From contig NZ_CP031728.1 in NCBI RefSeq assembly GCF_008806975.1, positions 3,369,501-3,433,500 of the forward strand: a stretch of 64,000 nt of DNA, written 5' to 3'. Origin of the DNA: Cellvibrio sp. KY-GH-1. GTDB taxonomy: Bacteria; Pseudomonadota; Gammaproteobacteria; Pseudomonadales; Cellvibrionaceae. How positions within the stretch are numbered: position 1 is the stretch's first letter; the number at the start of each line of letters is the position of its first letter. The position numbers were made by a program, and so were the translations under genes. Positions 44,947 to 54,371 of this stretch are shown here, one piece after another. The notes below the pieces were generated by a model. It made no database searches and was not told the DNA's origin. It saw only the letters and a list, made by a program, of their open reading frames with translations.

Positions 44947-46242
44947 ATGGCCGTCGCGCAGGTAAATGACATGGTTGCTGATACCTATTCCCGCCGCAAA
45001 TTTCTCAAAACTTCCGCGGCACTCACCGGTGGTGGTTTAGCACTGGTGAAGGCGCCTTACGTATTCACCAAAACGCCAGTCACACTCAAGGTGATGGGTA
45101 CCCACGTAACCCTGCAGGAAGAAATTCGCCAAAAAGCCATGGCGGATTTAGGGATTACGCTGGAGTTTGAAGCCAAGGGCGAAAGTGAACTGGTGCAAAA
45201 GGCCACCACTCACCCGGACCAGTTCGATCTTTACGAGCAATGGACCGATAGTATTCGCACCCTCTGGCATGCGAAAGTCATTCAACCTATTGAAACCGAA
45301 CGACTTACCTATTGGAAAGAAATTAACGATATCTCCAGAAAAGGCCGCATTACTCCCAGTGCGCCGATCGGATTGGGCGATGCACCTTACAAAATATTGA
45401 ACGTACAAAACGATGGCAGCCTGGGGGCAAATTTTACCGGCCAGATTAGCTTTTTGCCCTATGTCCACAACGTGGACTCCTTTGGTTACAACACCAAAGT
45501 GATTCCCAAGGGCATCCCCTATGAAACAGAAAGTTGGGGCTGGTTGTTGGACCCAAAATACAAAGGCAAGGTGGGAATAGTTAATGCACCCACCATCGGC
45601 CTGTTTGACTTGGCCCTTGCCGCCCAGGCACGCGGCTTAATGTCATTTGGCGATATGGGCAATATGACCATCGAAGAAATCGACAAACTGTTCAATATTT
45701 TGATGGAACTGAAAAAGCAAAAACATTTCGCCGGCTTTTGGAACACGGTTCCCCAATCCGCCGACTTTATGACCTCGGGCAGGATGCTGCTGGGCAGTAT
45801 GTTTTCCCCCGGCATATCCATGGCCAATGGCAGTGGCACTCCGGTGACTTATGCCGCGCCCAAAGAAGGCTATCGCGCGTGGCACGGCGTAATGTGTCTG
45901 TCGAGCGAGTGTCAAGGCAGCAAAAAAGAGGCAGCTTACGACTATATGAATTGGTGGTTAAGTGGATGGGCCGGCGCATTTATCGCGCGTCAGGGCTACT
46001 ACATTTCCAACCCAGAACGCTCACGCCCACTACTGAGCACAACGGAATGGGATTATTGGTACGACGGCAAAGCAACTAACCAACCTTTAAAAGGCACCGA
46101 CGGACGCGTGTCTGTTCCCGCTGGAGATATTCGCACAGGAGGCTCTTACATTAATCGCTTTAGCCACGTCGCCATCTGGAATACGGTAATGGAAAACTAC
46201 GAGTACTCGCTGGATCGCTGGTACGAATTTTTATTAGCCTGA
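44947..46242 (+). CDS. Tat-exported extracellular solute-binding protein
   Basis: A 431-residue PotD-type (family 1) binding protein. The N-terminus carries the twin-arginine motif SRRKFLK followed by a hydrophobic stretch (TSAALTGGGLALVKAP), so it is exported folded. The start is ambiguous: ATG 44971 (MVADTYSRRKFLK) has AGG with better spacing than ATG 44947. No ABC permease or ATPase gene is nearby. It ends 7 bp before a hybrid histidine kinase, which suggests that it senses rather than imports. Ligand unknown. Confidence 0.85.
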   Translation: MAVAQVNDMVADTYSRRKFLKTSAALTGGGLALVKAPYVFTKTPVTLKVMGTHVTLQEEIRQKAMADLGITLEFEAKGESELVQKATTHPDQFDLYEQWTDSIRTLWHAKVIQPIETERLTYWKEINDISRKGRITPSAPIGLGDAPYKILNVQNDGSLGANFTGQISFLPYVHNVDSFGYNTKVIPKGIPYETESWGWLLDPKYKGKVGIVNAPTIGLFDLALAAQARGLMSFGDMGNMTIEEIDKLFNILMELKKQKHFAGFWNTVPQSADFMTSGRMLLGSMFSPGISMANGSGTPVTYAAPKEGYRAWHGVMCLSSECQGSKKEAAYDYMNWWLSGWAGAFIARQGYYISNPERSRPLLSTTEWDYWYDGKATNQPLKGTDGRVSVPAGDIRTGGSYINRFSHVAIWNTVMENYEYSLDRWYEFLLA

Positions 46243-46249
46243 TATCACC

Positions 46250-49141
46250 ATGCCATCGACCTCAGCAATTACCAAAGGACTCAGCATTCGGCAGCGCATT
46301 ATGCTGGGCTTTCTGTTGCTGATTGTAATGAGCATTGCAATTACCACGCTCAATATTTATCACCTGCGCGATTTTCACTCGCTGTTTAAGCAGCACCAGC
46401 AAGTGAGTCGCGACGCCAATGGCATGCTGCAAGTCGATGCCGATATTGCGGAACTGCAACGCCAAATCCTGGCTTTCGCTCATACGGATCGCGAGGGAGA
46501 TATTAGCAACCTGCTCGCCTTGCACGCTAACATTTTGGAGCAGATTACCAAACTGATTACCAGCCAGCAGGGGTTATCCTCCGCCAACGAACAGTTGCTC
46601 AAGCAGCTTGAATCGCTAGTGAAAAATTTACGCGAGAAAATTGAAAGCTTGTACAGTCAGCGCATTGACAGGGAAAAAATGATCACGAATAAATTAGTGA
46701 TTTCATTCAACACCACTGACAAATTTCTGCATGAACTGTACAACTCCCTTAGCGATAACTTTAGCAAGGAGCTGCGTACGCTCTGGCATGCCCAGCATCT
46801 TTTAGCGACCATCCAAACCTACAGCGCCCAATACTTTAATACGCACGAGTACGCGGACAAAAAAACCATACAAGACACCTTCAAAGAGCTGAAAAGTGAC
46901 CTAAACGGATTAAGATCTACTTTGGAAACGCCAGCACAACGGCAGACACTGGACCTTATTCTGGAAAACGTTAATGCAGCTGATCAAAATTTTCACACCA
47001 CTGTTCAGGCCGATAGAAACTATTTGTTTTTGCTCAACATAGTTATTGCCGGAGAAACCGCAGAAATCGCCACTGTATCCGACGAGTTGAAAAAACAATT
47101 TATCTTAGCCGAGCACGAGGTTTATGAGACAGCGGAAAAACAAAGTGCAGCCAATGAACGCATCGCTATTAGCGCATCGATTAGTGGATCCTTACTCGCC
47201 ATCTTGATCGCATTTTTTATTGGCAAGAAAATCAGCGAGCCGTTGATTTCTATCACCAACACCTTTAGCAAACTCGCCAATGAAGAAAATGTAACGACTA
47301 TTCCTGGCACCGAACGTACCGATGAGATAGGTCGTTTAGCGAACGCCGCCAACGTTTTTCGGGAAACGAATAGACGCACCCAGGATTTACTGGAGCGCAC
47401 CGAAAATTTTGCAGCCGAATTAAAACAACGTGAAATCGCCCTCGAGCAAGCTGTCGCCAAAGCCCAGGAAGCCAGTGTTGCCAAAAGCCAATTCCTCGCC
47501 AACATGAGTCACGAATTGCGCACACCGATGAACGCAATTTTAGGCATGTTGGCGCTGCTGAAAAAAACCGCGCTCAATGCACGGCAAACGGATTACATGC
47601 AAAAATCCGAAGCGGCGGCACGCACACTGTTGAGTCTATTGAATGATATTTTGGATTTATCCAAAGCAGAGGCTGGCAAAATTGAACTGGACCCTATTCC
47701 CTTTAGCCTCGACCAACTTCAGCAGGATTTAAAAGTTATCCTCACGCCGCTGGCGTCCAACAAAGATATTCAATTGGATCTCACTATCGCCCCTGAGCTG
47801 CCACGGGTTTATTTGGGCGATGCACTGCGCTTGCAACAAATATTGATTAACCTGGGCAGCAACGCGATAAAATTTACCCAGGAAGGCGGTGTAAGTATCG
47901 CGATAGAACCCATCACCAACGAGCGCAACCAACATCGGCTGAAATTTAGCGTACGCGATACCGGTATTGGTATTGCGCCAGAAAATATTGTGAAAATTTT
48001 TACCGGATTTACCCAGGCGGAAGCCTCCACCACCCGGCGCTTTGGTGGTACTGGCCTGGGGCTGGCGATTAGCCAATATCTGGTATCGCTCATGGGCGGG
48101 CAGCTACAAGTAGAAAGCGAAGTAGGCACAGGCAGCCTTTTTTATTTTACCCTGGAGCTACCGGAACTGGACGAGACGGAAATTGAACGCTTTCAGGCCA
48201 CTGAAGAACCAAGTTGCCTGGCGGACAGCGCCCAACACCTGCAGGGCATTCAGATACTGCTCGTCGAAGACAACCTGACGAATCAGCAAATTGCCAAAGA
48301 ACTTCTCGAACTGGAAGGTGCGGAGATTGTAACGGCCAATCACGGGCAGGAAGCGCTGGACATCCTTTGTCAGTACACCGAGGAATCAGTCCCCTTTCAG
48401 ATTGTATTGATGGATTTACAAATGCCGGTAATGGACGGCATTTCAGCAACCCACGCAATTCGCCAGCGATTAAATTTCCCAAGGCTGCCAATTATCGCCA
48501 TGACGGCCAATGCCATGAGCTCGGACCGCGAGGCGTGCCTTAATGCGGGAATGAATGACCACGTGGGCAAGCCCTTCGATATCGCCCAGCTGGTCAGTGT
48601 GCTGAATCAATATGCCAGCACGCCAACATCAAACAGCCAGATTGCAGCGTCCCACGCGGAGCAAAACGACCAGTTGGAGCAAAACAACCAGCTGGAACAA
48701 ACTGGCGCCCCACCCCATTCACCCATCCCTGTTACAACGGTAGATCAAACGCAGAAAGACGCACAAGAACCGGAACTTGAGAATACCGTGGAAATGGATA
48801 TCAAAGGCGCGATTGGCCGCATGGGGGGCAACAAAGACATCTATTTTCGAATGGCACTCAAGTTTATTCAGAGCCTCGACAAGATTCCTGCAGAACTCAA
48901 CGCACTCCTTGAAAAGCACGATTTCGCGGCACTCGCTAAAGCATGCCATTCACTCAAGGGAGTATCGGCGACTTTTGGTTTTATGCAGCTTTCCGAGCGA
49001 GCATCACGCGCCGAGAAACGTTGCAGTCAAACTATTGAACACGAGCAAGCGGCACAGCTAATCGCCGATCTCTGTGCAGCTGCCACTCGCGCCGAGCAGT
49101 TATTCGCCCAGGCTGAAACCAATAAAAGTGCGGCTATCTAG
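46250..49141 (+). CDS. Hybrid sensor histidine kinase with HAMP, HisKA, HATPase, receiver and Hpt domains
   Basis: A 963-residue kinase. TM1 is near 15-36 and TM2 near 302-325, enclosing a helical periplasmic sensor of about 265 residues; HAMP follows (ISEPLISITNTFSKLANEEN). Phospho-acceptor His421 lies in ANMSHELRTPMNAI, the ATPase has NLGSNAIKF and GGTGLGLAIS, the receiver Asp722 in LMDLQMPVMDG, and Hpt His900 in ACHSLKGVSATF. The sensor lacks a ligand pocket I recognise, so the adjacent solute-binding protein is its likely ligand carrier, as in TorT-TorS. The response regulator is not in this window. A repeated EQNDQLEQNNQLEQ linker joins receiver and Hpt. Confidence 0.88.
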   Translation: MPSTSAITKGLSIRQRIMLGFLLLIVMSIAITTLNIYHLRDFHSLFKQHQQVSRDANGMLQVDADIAELQRQILAFAHTDREGDISNLLALHANILEQITKLITSQQGLSSANEQLLKQLESLVKNLREKIESLYSQRIDREKMITNKLVISFNTTDKFLHELYNSLSDNFSKELRTLWHAQHLLATIQTYSAQYFNTHEYADKKTIQDTFKELKSDLNGLRSTLETPAQRQTLDLILENVNAADQNFHTTVQADRNYLFLLNIVIAGETAEIATVSDELKKQFILAEHEVYETAEKQSAANERIAISASISGSLLAILIAFFIGKKISEPLISITNTFSKLANEENVTTIPGTERTDEIGRLANAANVFRETNRRTQDLLERTENFAAELKQREIALEQAVAKAQEASVAKSQFLANMSHELRTPMNAILGMLALLKKTALNARQTDYMQKSEAAARTLLSLLNDILDLSKAEAGKIELDPIPFSLDQLQQDLKVILTPLASNKDIQLDLTIAPELPRVYLGDALRLQQILINLGSNAIKFTQEGGVSIAIEPITNERNQHRLKFSVRDTGIGIAPENIVKIFTGFTQAEASTTRRFGGTGLGLAISQYLVSLMGGQLQVESEVGTGSLFYFTLELPELDETEIERFQATEEPSCLADSAQHLQGIQILLVEDNLTNQQIAKELLELEGAEIVTANHGQEALDILCQYTEESVPFQIVLMDLQMPVMDGISATHAIRQRLNFPRLPIIAMTANAMSSDREACLNAGMNDHVGKPFDIAQLVSVLNQYASTPTSNSQIAASHAEQNDQLEQNNQLEQTGAPPHSPIPVTTVDQTQKDAQEPELENTVEMDIKGAIGRMGGNKDIYFRMALKFIQSLDKIPAELNALLEKHDFAALAKACHSLKGVSATFGFMQLSERASRAEKRCSQTIEHEQAAQLIADLCAAATRAEQLFAQAETNKSAAI

Positions 49142-49555
49142 CACCGACAGCAGATGCGCTAGTCACGCTCACGCGACCGTTCCCGTTTGTATTTTGTTCA
49201 AGGGTTCAACACTTGTTGAGTAAATGAACCCCGTAACGGTAATTTCGGCGTTCGAATAAATCATCCGAACCTTTTTGTTTATCCGTTGTGCTCCAATCCG
49301 CGTGCAATCACCACCTGTCCCGTTAGGGAATCGTCCTGCCTTCAAGCACCAAAGGCCGCCAATGGCGAGGACTTTTCTTTCGCCCGGAATCAGGTTCGAG
49401 CAAAACCGGTTCCCATTTTAAGTGACCTCCAAGGTGAACCGGTTCGAGTAAATTTAGTCGGGCGCAGCAGTGCGCCTTTTGGGTAACCATTCAGCGGCAA
49501 TACCGATAAACCCGCTCGCTCTGTGAGCATTATTAATAAATATAAGAGAACCGCT
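49142..49555. promoter_or_regulatory. Regulatory region upstream of the GH5 lipoprotein gene
   Basis: A 414-bp gap with several inverted repeats: GGGTTCA/TGAACCC (49202-49231), GTTCG-N11-CGAAC (49250-49270) followed by CTTTTTG, which could end the kinase transcript, and two AACCGGTT palindromes (49404-49411 and 49437-49444). The downstream end holds AAGAGAA as ribosome binding site before ATG 49556. No ORF above background. Confidence 0.5.
49394..49448. promoter_or_regulatory. Repeated GGTTCGAG and AACCGGTT elements
   Basis: GGTTCGAG occurs at 49393-49400 and at 49441-49448, 48 bp apart, each beside an AACCGGTT palindrome. The same GGTTCGAG core is found upstream of the GH5 gene at 41461. 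Operator for a shared regulator is inferred. Confidence 0.45.
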
Positions 49556-52207
49556 ATGAACCCAAATAACGCACATCCCAACGGCAAGCACCCCAACAGC
49601 AAGCGCCCCATGGGCACGAACAATCCGATCAATCACCCGCTCAAACTCAGTGTGTTAACCCTAAGTCTGCTCGGCCTGGTCGCCTGCGGCGGAGGCAATG
49701 GTGGGGGAAGCAAATCCTCCAGCAGTGTGACCAGCTCGCTGGCGTCATCCAGCGCTCCGGCATCCTCCAGCGCAGCCAGTAGCTCAGTACCACCGGAAGG
49801 GCTCACCATGCTGAAAACCGATGGCAGCAAATGGGTAAAGGCCTCGGGCAATCAAGTACATTTAAAAGGCACCAACCTGGGCAACTGGCTGGTGCAGGAA
49901 TTCTGGATGATGGGTCAGGGCGGCAATGGTGTAAACGACCAATGCACCCTGGAGGCCAAACTCACCGAACGTTTTGGTTACGACGAAAAAGAGCGCCTGA
50001 TCAAACTCTTCCGCGACAACTGGATTAAGGAGCGCGATTGGGATCAGTTGCAGGCCTTCGGATTTAACATCGTGCGCCTGCCCATTTTGTGGAATGTGAT
50101 AGAAGACGAGAAGAATCCCAAGACCCTGCGCGCCGATGCATGGCATTACCTTGATTGGTCTATTGCCGAAGCGAAAAAACGCGGTATTTATGTGATCCTG
50201 GATTTGCACGGCGCACTCGGCGGCCAAACCCCCAACGATCACACCGGCTGCTCTGGTCAAAATAAATATTGGACCACCCCGGAATACCAGGAACGCACCA
50301 AATGGTTGTGGGAACAAATCGCCACCCGCTACAAAGACGAGCCTGTTGTTGCCGCCTACGACCCACTCAACGAGCCCTGGGGTTCAACCGCGGAAGATAT
50401 GGCAGCGCGCGTAACGGAACTCTACGACGTCATTCGCAAGATCGATAGCAAACACATCGTGATGCTACCCAGTCACTACGGCAATATCGAGGTCTATGGT
50501 GATCCAGTTGCCAAAGGCATGACCAACGTCGCCTTTGAATTGCACCCCTACCCTGGTTTGTTCGGAGACAGACCGGGCGACAGCCACTACGACGTGCATC
50601 GCGATTGGTTGAAGTGCGGACAAACCGGTACCGGCGGCGTCTGCGATTGGGATAAAAAAATCTCCGCACTCAAAACACCGATGTTGATGGGGGAATTTCA
50701 ACCCTGGCAATCGGCCGGTTTGGAATTGGGTGGAAAAATTGGCCGCGCCACTTACGATATTTTTGCGGGTTACAACTGGGCATCCACCAGTTGGGCGTAC
50801 AAGCTAGTGAGCGTTGCCGGCGGGCAAGGCAAAGGCACCTGGGGTATGGTGACCAACGAAATCAACACCAACCTCGACACAGGTGTAGGTTTAATCACCA
50901 AAGCCAGTACCTGGGATTGCGCCAATTGGAATTCCACCTTCGCCAATGCCTGCGCGAAAAAAGCGGGCGTGATTACCGCCAATGGCACCGGCAGTAAAAA
51001 TTATTATCTGGTGATTAAAACCGGTGCTAACAGCGGTGCAAATCCCGATGTGACGTACGACAGCATCAGCCTGAAAAATAACACGACTAACGAAGAAGTA
51101 TTGGTCAATGGTGGATTCGGAAGTGGCAGCGGCTGGACTGAACTAACCATCAGCGGCTCACTGAATGTCGATTACAACAACAGCGATACGAGCAAGCAAC
51201 CCACCGGTGGTGCAGGCGCGGCTCTGCGTATCAGCCGGCCAGCGGGTGTCACCGGAGAAATCAACGGTGCTGTATATCAGCAAATTACTCTGCAAGCGGG
51301 CCAAAGCTACACCTTCAGCGGTACATTTAAAGATAACGGCAGCGTGAACACCTGGGCCGAAATCTATTTAATTGAAGATGCACCTGTCGCCGGTAAAGAT
51401 GTGGTTGATAACGCAGGTAAAGTGGATTTCACCACGGCACCGCTCGCCGATATCGAAAAATTATTTAAGAGTTACGGCGATGTCGGTTACGACGTTCATT
51501 CAGGTCTGGCCAAATGGTTAGTTACCAACGAGCATAACGATGTGTTTGATTACCCGGCCAAACCGGCAGGCCTTACCCTGACGCAATCCGGAACCGATGT
51601 TGCACTCAGCTGGAATGCCGTTGCAGGTATTGATATTACTTACAACGTCTATCGCTCCACCGTGGCCGGAGTAAAAGGCACATTACTCGGTGAAAACCTC
51701 ACAGCCAGCATTTTTGCTGATTCCGGTATTAGTGAAGAAGAAACCTACTACTACTCGGTCACTGCCAAAAATAAAATTGCCGAAGGTTATGCGAGTAATC
51801 CAGCCAATACTAAACTGTTATTTGTACCGGTACCGGCAAAAATTGAAGCGGAAAAGTACACGGGTATGAGCGGCATCCAATTGGAGAACTCTTCCGATAC
51901 TGGTGGCGGCCAAAACGTCGGACATTTTGACGCGGGCGACTTTATTGAGTTCAAAATCAAAACCGAAACGGCGGGCAACTACAGCATTGATTACCGCCTC
52001 GCCACGCAAACAGGCAGCACAGGTTTTGAAGTGTTGATTGATGATGTGGTAGTGGACACCCGCAGTGTCGATGCTACCGGCGGCTGGCAAACCTGGGTTA
52101 CCAAAAGCAGCAACACATTCGCACTAAGCGCTGGCAACCATACATTGCGTTTCCGCTCCGTTGGCAAGGAGTGGAATATCAATTGGTTTGAAATTAAAAA
52201 GCAATAA
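49556..52207 (+). CDS. Lipoprotein GH5 glycoside hydrolase with internal beta-sandwich insertion, FN3 and CBM6
   Basis: The ATG at 49556 (after AAGAGAA) begins a lipoprotein signal with lipobox LVAC (Cys44) and a poly-Ser linker (about 53-80), a Cellvibrio trait. The GH5 barrel has KGTNLGNWLVQEFWMMGQ, acid/base Glu273 (LNEPWG) and nucleophile Glu380 (MGEFQPW). Between about residues 452 and 625 a CBM4/9-like beta-sandwich (EEVLVNGGFGSGSGWTE, ITLQAGQSYTFSGTF) interrupts the barrel before its last helix (PLADIEKLFKSYGDVGYDVH), which matches AAQIESWFKQFS in the paralogue at 41461. An FN3-like domain (about 660-750) and a CBM6 (about 755-883) end the protein. It is a surface-anchored glucanase of the same type as the 41461 enzyme. 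Confidence 0.85.
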   Translation: MNPNNAHPNGKHPNSKRPMGTNNPINHPLKLSVLTLSLLGLVACGGGNGGGSKSSSSVTSSLASSSAPASSSAASSSVPPEGLTMLKTDGSKWVKASGNQVHLKGTNLGNWLVQEFWMMGQGGNGVNDQCTLEAKLTERFGYDEKERLIKLFRDNWIKERDWDQLQAFGFNIVRLPILWNVIEDEKNPKTLRADAWHYLDWSIAEAKKRGIYVILDLHGALGGQTPNDHTGCSGQNKYWTTPEYQERTKWLWEQIATRYKDEPVVAAYDPLNEPWGSTAEDMAARVTELYDVIRKIDSKHIVMLPSHYGNIEVYGDPVAKGMTNVAFELHPYPGLFGDRPGDSHYDVHRDWLKCGQTGTGGVCDWDKKISALKTPMLMGEFQPWQSAGLELGGKIGRATYDIFAGYNWASTSWAYKLVSVAGGQGKGTWGMVTNEINTNLDTGVGLITKASTWDCANWNSTFANACAKKAGVITANGTGSKNYYLVIKTGANSGANPDVTYDSISLKNNTTNEEVLVNGGFGSGSGWTELTISGSLNVDYNNSDTSKQPTGGAGAALRISRPAGVTGEINGAVYQQITLQAGQSYTFSGTFKDNGSVNTWAEIYLIEDAPVAGKDVVDNAGKVDFTTAPLADIEKLFKSYGDVGYDVHSGLAKWLVTNEHNDVFDYPAKPAGLTLTQSGTDVALSWNAVAGIDITYNVYRSTVAGVKGTLLGENLTASIFADSGISEEETYYYSVTAKNKIAEGYASNPANTKLLFVPVPAKIEAEKYTGMSGIQLENSSDTGGGQNVGHFDAGDFIEFKIKTETAGNYSIDYRLATQTGSTGFEVLIDDVVVDTRSVDATGGWQTWVTKSSNTFALSAGNHTLRFRSVGKEWNINWFEIKKQ

Positions 52208-52245
52208 GTTGTTCCATTCGATTTTCGCCCAATGTGAGTTGGACC

Positions 52246-52277
52246 TTGGGTTTAGTGTTTCGCAACACTAAACCCAA
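52246..52277. repeat. Perfect 14-bp inverted repeat between GH5 and GH30 genes
   Basis: TTGGGTTTAGTGTT and AACACTAAACCCAA are separated by 4 bases. There is no T-run, so this is more likely an mRNA-stabilising stem, an attenuator part or an operator than a terminator. Confidence 0.6.
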
Positions 52278-52321
52278 TGGCAAACGCTATCAAAGTGCGA
52301 AACGAAAGTATCTGAAAATAG

Positions 52322-52367
52322 GCACCGATAAACAAAGCACCAATAAACAAAAGCACCAATAAACAAG
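52322..52367 (+). repeat. Three tandem 15-16-bp repeats in the GH30 leader
   Basis: GCACCGATAAACAAA, GCACCAATAAACAAAA and GCACCAATAAACAAG follow each other directly and end 10 bp before the GH30 start. The last copy contains the likely ribosome binding site (AAGAGA overlapping its end). Confidence 0.8.
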
Positions 52368-52377
52368 AGATATTAAA

Positions 52378-53808
52378 ATGCAAAGACATTTAAAACACTG
52401 GCTGCTCGCTACCGCGATAGCCAGTTCTAGCTTCTACTCACTCGCCGCCGACAAACAAGTCAGCGTTTACACCACCGCCAAGGATTCCAACCTGCGCCTT
52501 AGCCTGAGCGATACACTAAGCCTGAAACCCGCGCAGCAATATCCGGAAACGGATATTGCTGTTATTGTAAACCCAGACATTCGCTATCAAAAGTTTATTG
52601 GTATTGGTGGCGCAGTGACCGATGCCAGCGCCGAAGTGTTTGCTAAATTAAATCGCAAAAAGCAGAATGAATTTCTGCAAGCCTATTACAACAGTGACAA
52701 AGGTATTGGCTACACCCTGTTGCGCACCACTATTCACAGTTCAGATTTCAGCAGCGGTAGCTACACCTATATCAAGGAAGGCGATAAAGAATTAACAAGC
52801 TTCAGCATTGATCACGATCGCAAATACCGTTTACCGCTGATTAAGAAAGTACTCAAAGCGGCGGGCGGCGAAATCACGACTTATGTAAGTCCCTGGTCTG
52901 CCCCTGCATTTATGAAAGACACCAACAACATGTTGCGCGGCGGAAAATTATTGCCCGAATACAATGCCGCTTGGGCGCTTTACTACACCAAATTTATTAA
53001 AGCCTACGAAAAAGAAGGCGTTCCTATTTGGGGCCTTACCGTGCAAAACGAACCCATGGCCAAACAAACCTGGGAGTCAATGATTTACACAGCGGAAGAC
53101 GAACGAGATTTCTTAAAGAATCACTTGGGTCCAACCTTAAAAAATGAAGGTCTGGGCGATAAAAAAATTATTGTCTGGGACCACAACCGCGATTTAATTA
53201 GCCATCGCGCCCACACCATCATGAGCGACCCGGAAGCCGCAAAATACGTGTGGGGTATTGGTTTCCACTGGTATGAAACCTGGACCGGTGGCCAGCCCAT
53301 GTACAAAAACGTCGCCGACGTAGGCAAGGCTTACCCGAATGTAAATTTAATGCTCACCGAAGCTACGGTAGAAAAATTTAATCCGGAACGTTACCAATAC
53401 TGGCCCAACGGAGAACGCTATGGCGATTCTTTAATTAACGATTTTAATGCGGGAGCGGTAGCTTGGACTGACTGGAATATTTTGCTGGATGACAAAGGCG
53501 GCCCCAACCACGTTGGCAACTTCTGCTTTTCACCCATCCACGCCGACGCTAAAGGGGAATTAATTTATACCCCCAGTTACTATTATCTGGGGCATTTCTC
53601 CAAATTTATTAAGCCTTCTGCCCAGCGAGTCAGCGCAGTTGCCAGCCGCAGTGTGTTACAAACCACATCATTTATCAATCAAGATAACAAACTCGCTACT
53701 GTAGTCATGAACAATAGTGATGCCGCAGTTTCCTACCGTTATTACATCGGCACACTTGAAACAAACGTTACTATTCCCGCCCACGCGATTCAAACGCTTG
53801 TTTACTAA
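52378..53808 (+). CDS. Secreted GH30 glycoside hydrolase
   Basis: The 476-residue protein has a Sec signal (MQRHLKHWLLATAIASSSFYSLAA) and the GH30 pattern of a TIM barrel and beta-sandwich: IGIGGAVTDASAEVF, TYVSPWSAPAFMKD, acid/base Glu225 in TVQNEPMAK, nucleophile Glu328 in MLTEATVE, and a beta-sandwich to the end. Residue pattern is nearer to the glucosylceramidase/beta-1,6-glucanase subfamilies than to GH30 xylanases. It follows the GH5 gene by 170 bp on the same strand, so the pair probably handles a beta-glucan such as fungal cell wall. Confidence 0.88.
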   Translation: MQRHLKHWLLATAIASSSFYSLAADKQVSVYTTAKDSNLRLSLSDTLSLKPAQQYPETDIAVIVNPDIRYQKFIGIGGAVTDASAEVFAKLNRKKQNEFLQAYYNSDKGIGYTLLRTTIHSSDFSSGSYTYIKEGDKELTSFSIDHDRKYRLPLIKKVLKAAGGEITTYVSPWSAPAFMKDTNNMLRGGKLLPEYNAAWALYYTKFIKAYEKEGVPIWGLTVQNEPMAKQTWESMIYTAEDERDFLKNHLGPTLKNEGLGDKKIIVWDHNRDLISHRAHTIMSDPEAAKYVWGIGFHWYETWTGGQPMYKNVADVGKAYPNVNLMLTEATVEKFNPERYQYWPNGERYGDSLINDFNAGAVAWTDWNILLDDKGGPNHVGNFCFSPIHADAKGELIYTPSYYYLGHFSKFIKPSAQRVSAVASRSVLQTTSFINQDNKLATVVMNNSDAAVSYRYYIGTLETNVTIPAHAIQTLVY

Positions 53809-53824
53809 TAACTTTTTTGACGCA

Positions 53825-53853
53825 TAAAAAAACCCGCCGCAGCGGGTTTTTTT
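53825..53853. terminator. Bidirectional terminator
   Basis: AAAAAAACCCGC and GCGGGTTTTTTT form a stem with a 4-nt loop and A/T runs on both sides, between GH30 and the convergent small lipoprotein gene. Confidence 0.9.
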
Positions 53854-53892
53854 ATTTTATCTACAGAGAAAACCCAGTAGATTCCACATGCA

Positions 53893-54234
53893 TTATGCAC
53901 ATTTCTTCTTCTGCTTTTCCGTTTCAATGGCGTTTACTTCGCCTTTCCAATTTGCAACTTCTTTTTCATAATCACCGGTAACCTTACTCAGCGGCACTAT
54001 TGACAATATCAACAACCAAGCATCGGTATTGGCAGCAGAATTCTGCTTTTCTGTAGCAACGGCAAGTTCAGATTGCGCTTTTTTCAACTCAGAATCAAGC
54101 AGGGAACACTCGTGCGATTGATACTTATCTTGCGGCAAAGTTGTTGCTGCGATTTTATCCGGACGAGTTGCACATGAAGCAAGCCCCATTAAAACTATCA
54201 TCGGAATAACTTTTAATACTTTAGGACAAATCAT
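53893..54234 (-). CDS. Small lipoprotein with coiled-coil, unknown function
   Basis: A 113-residue protein with a signal peptide and lipobox LASC (cysteine near residue 22). The rest is charged and helical with heptad-like Leu/Glu/Lys patterns (ECSLLDSELKKAQSELAVATE) and a second cysteine at the C-terminus (KKCA). The family is not recognisable to me. It stands alone between the GH30 gene and the biosynthetic cluster. Confidence 0.7.
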   Translation of the reverse strand: MICPKVLKVIPMIVLMGLASCATRPDKIAATTLPQDKYQSHECSLLDSELKKAQSELAVATEKQNSAANTDAWLLILSIVPLSKVTGDYEKEVANWKGEVNAIETEKQKKKCA

Positions 54235-54371
54235 ACACCCTCCTTATTAGACCTTTTGAGAATACGGCAATGGTTAGCACGAGAAAACCGAGGCAGTATA
54301 CATAAGGCAAGTTGCAGCTCAATTAAAGATCCCATTTCCGCATAAAAATAGTCGCCAGAAATTTCATTTAG

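Noticed and set aside
52322..52367. Three tandem repeats considered as a CRISPR remnant
   Set aside because: The copies are only 15-16 bp and follow without spacers; no cas genes are near.
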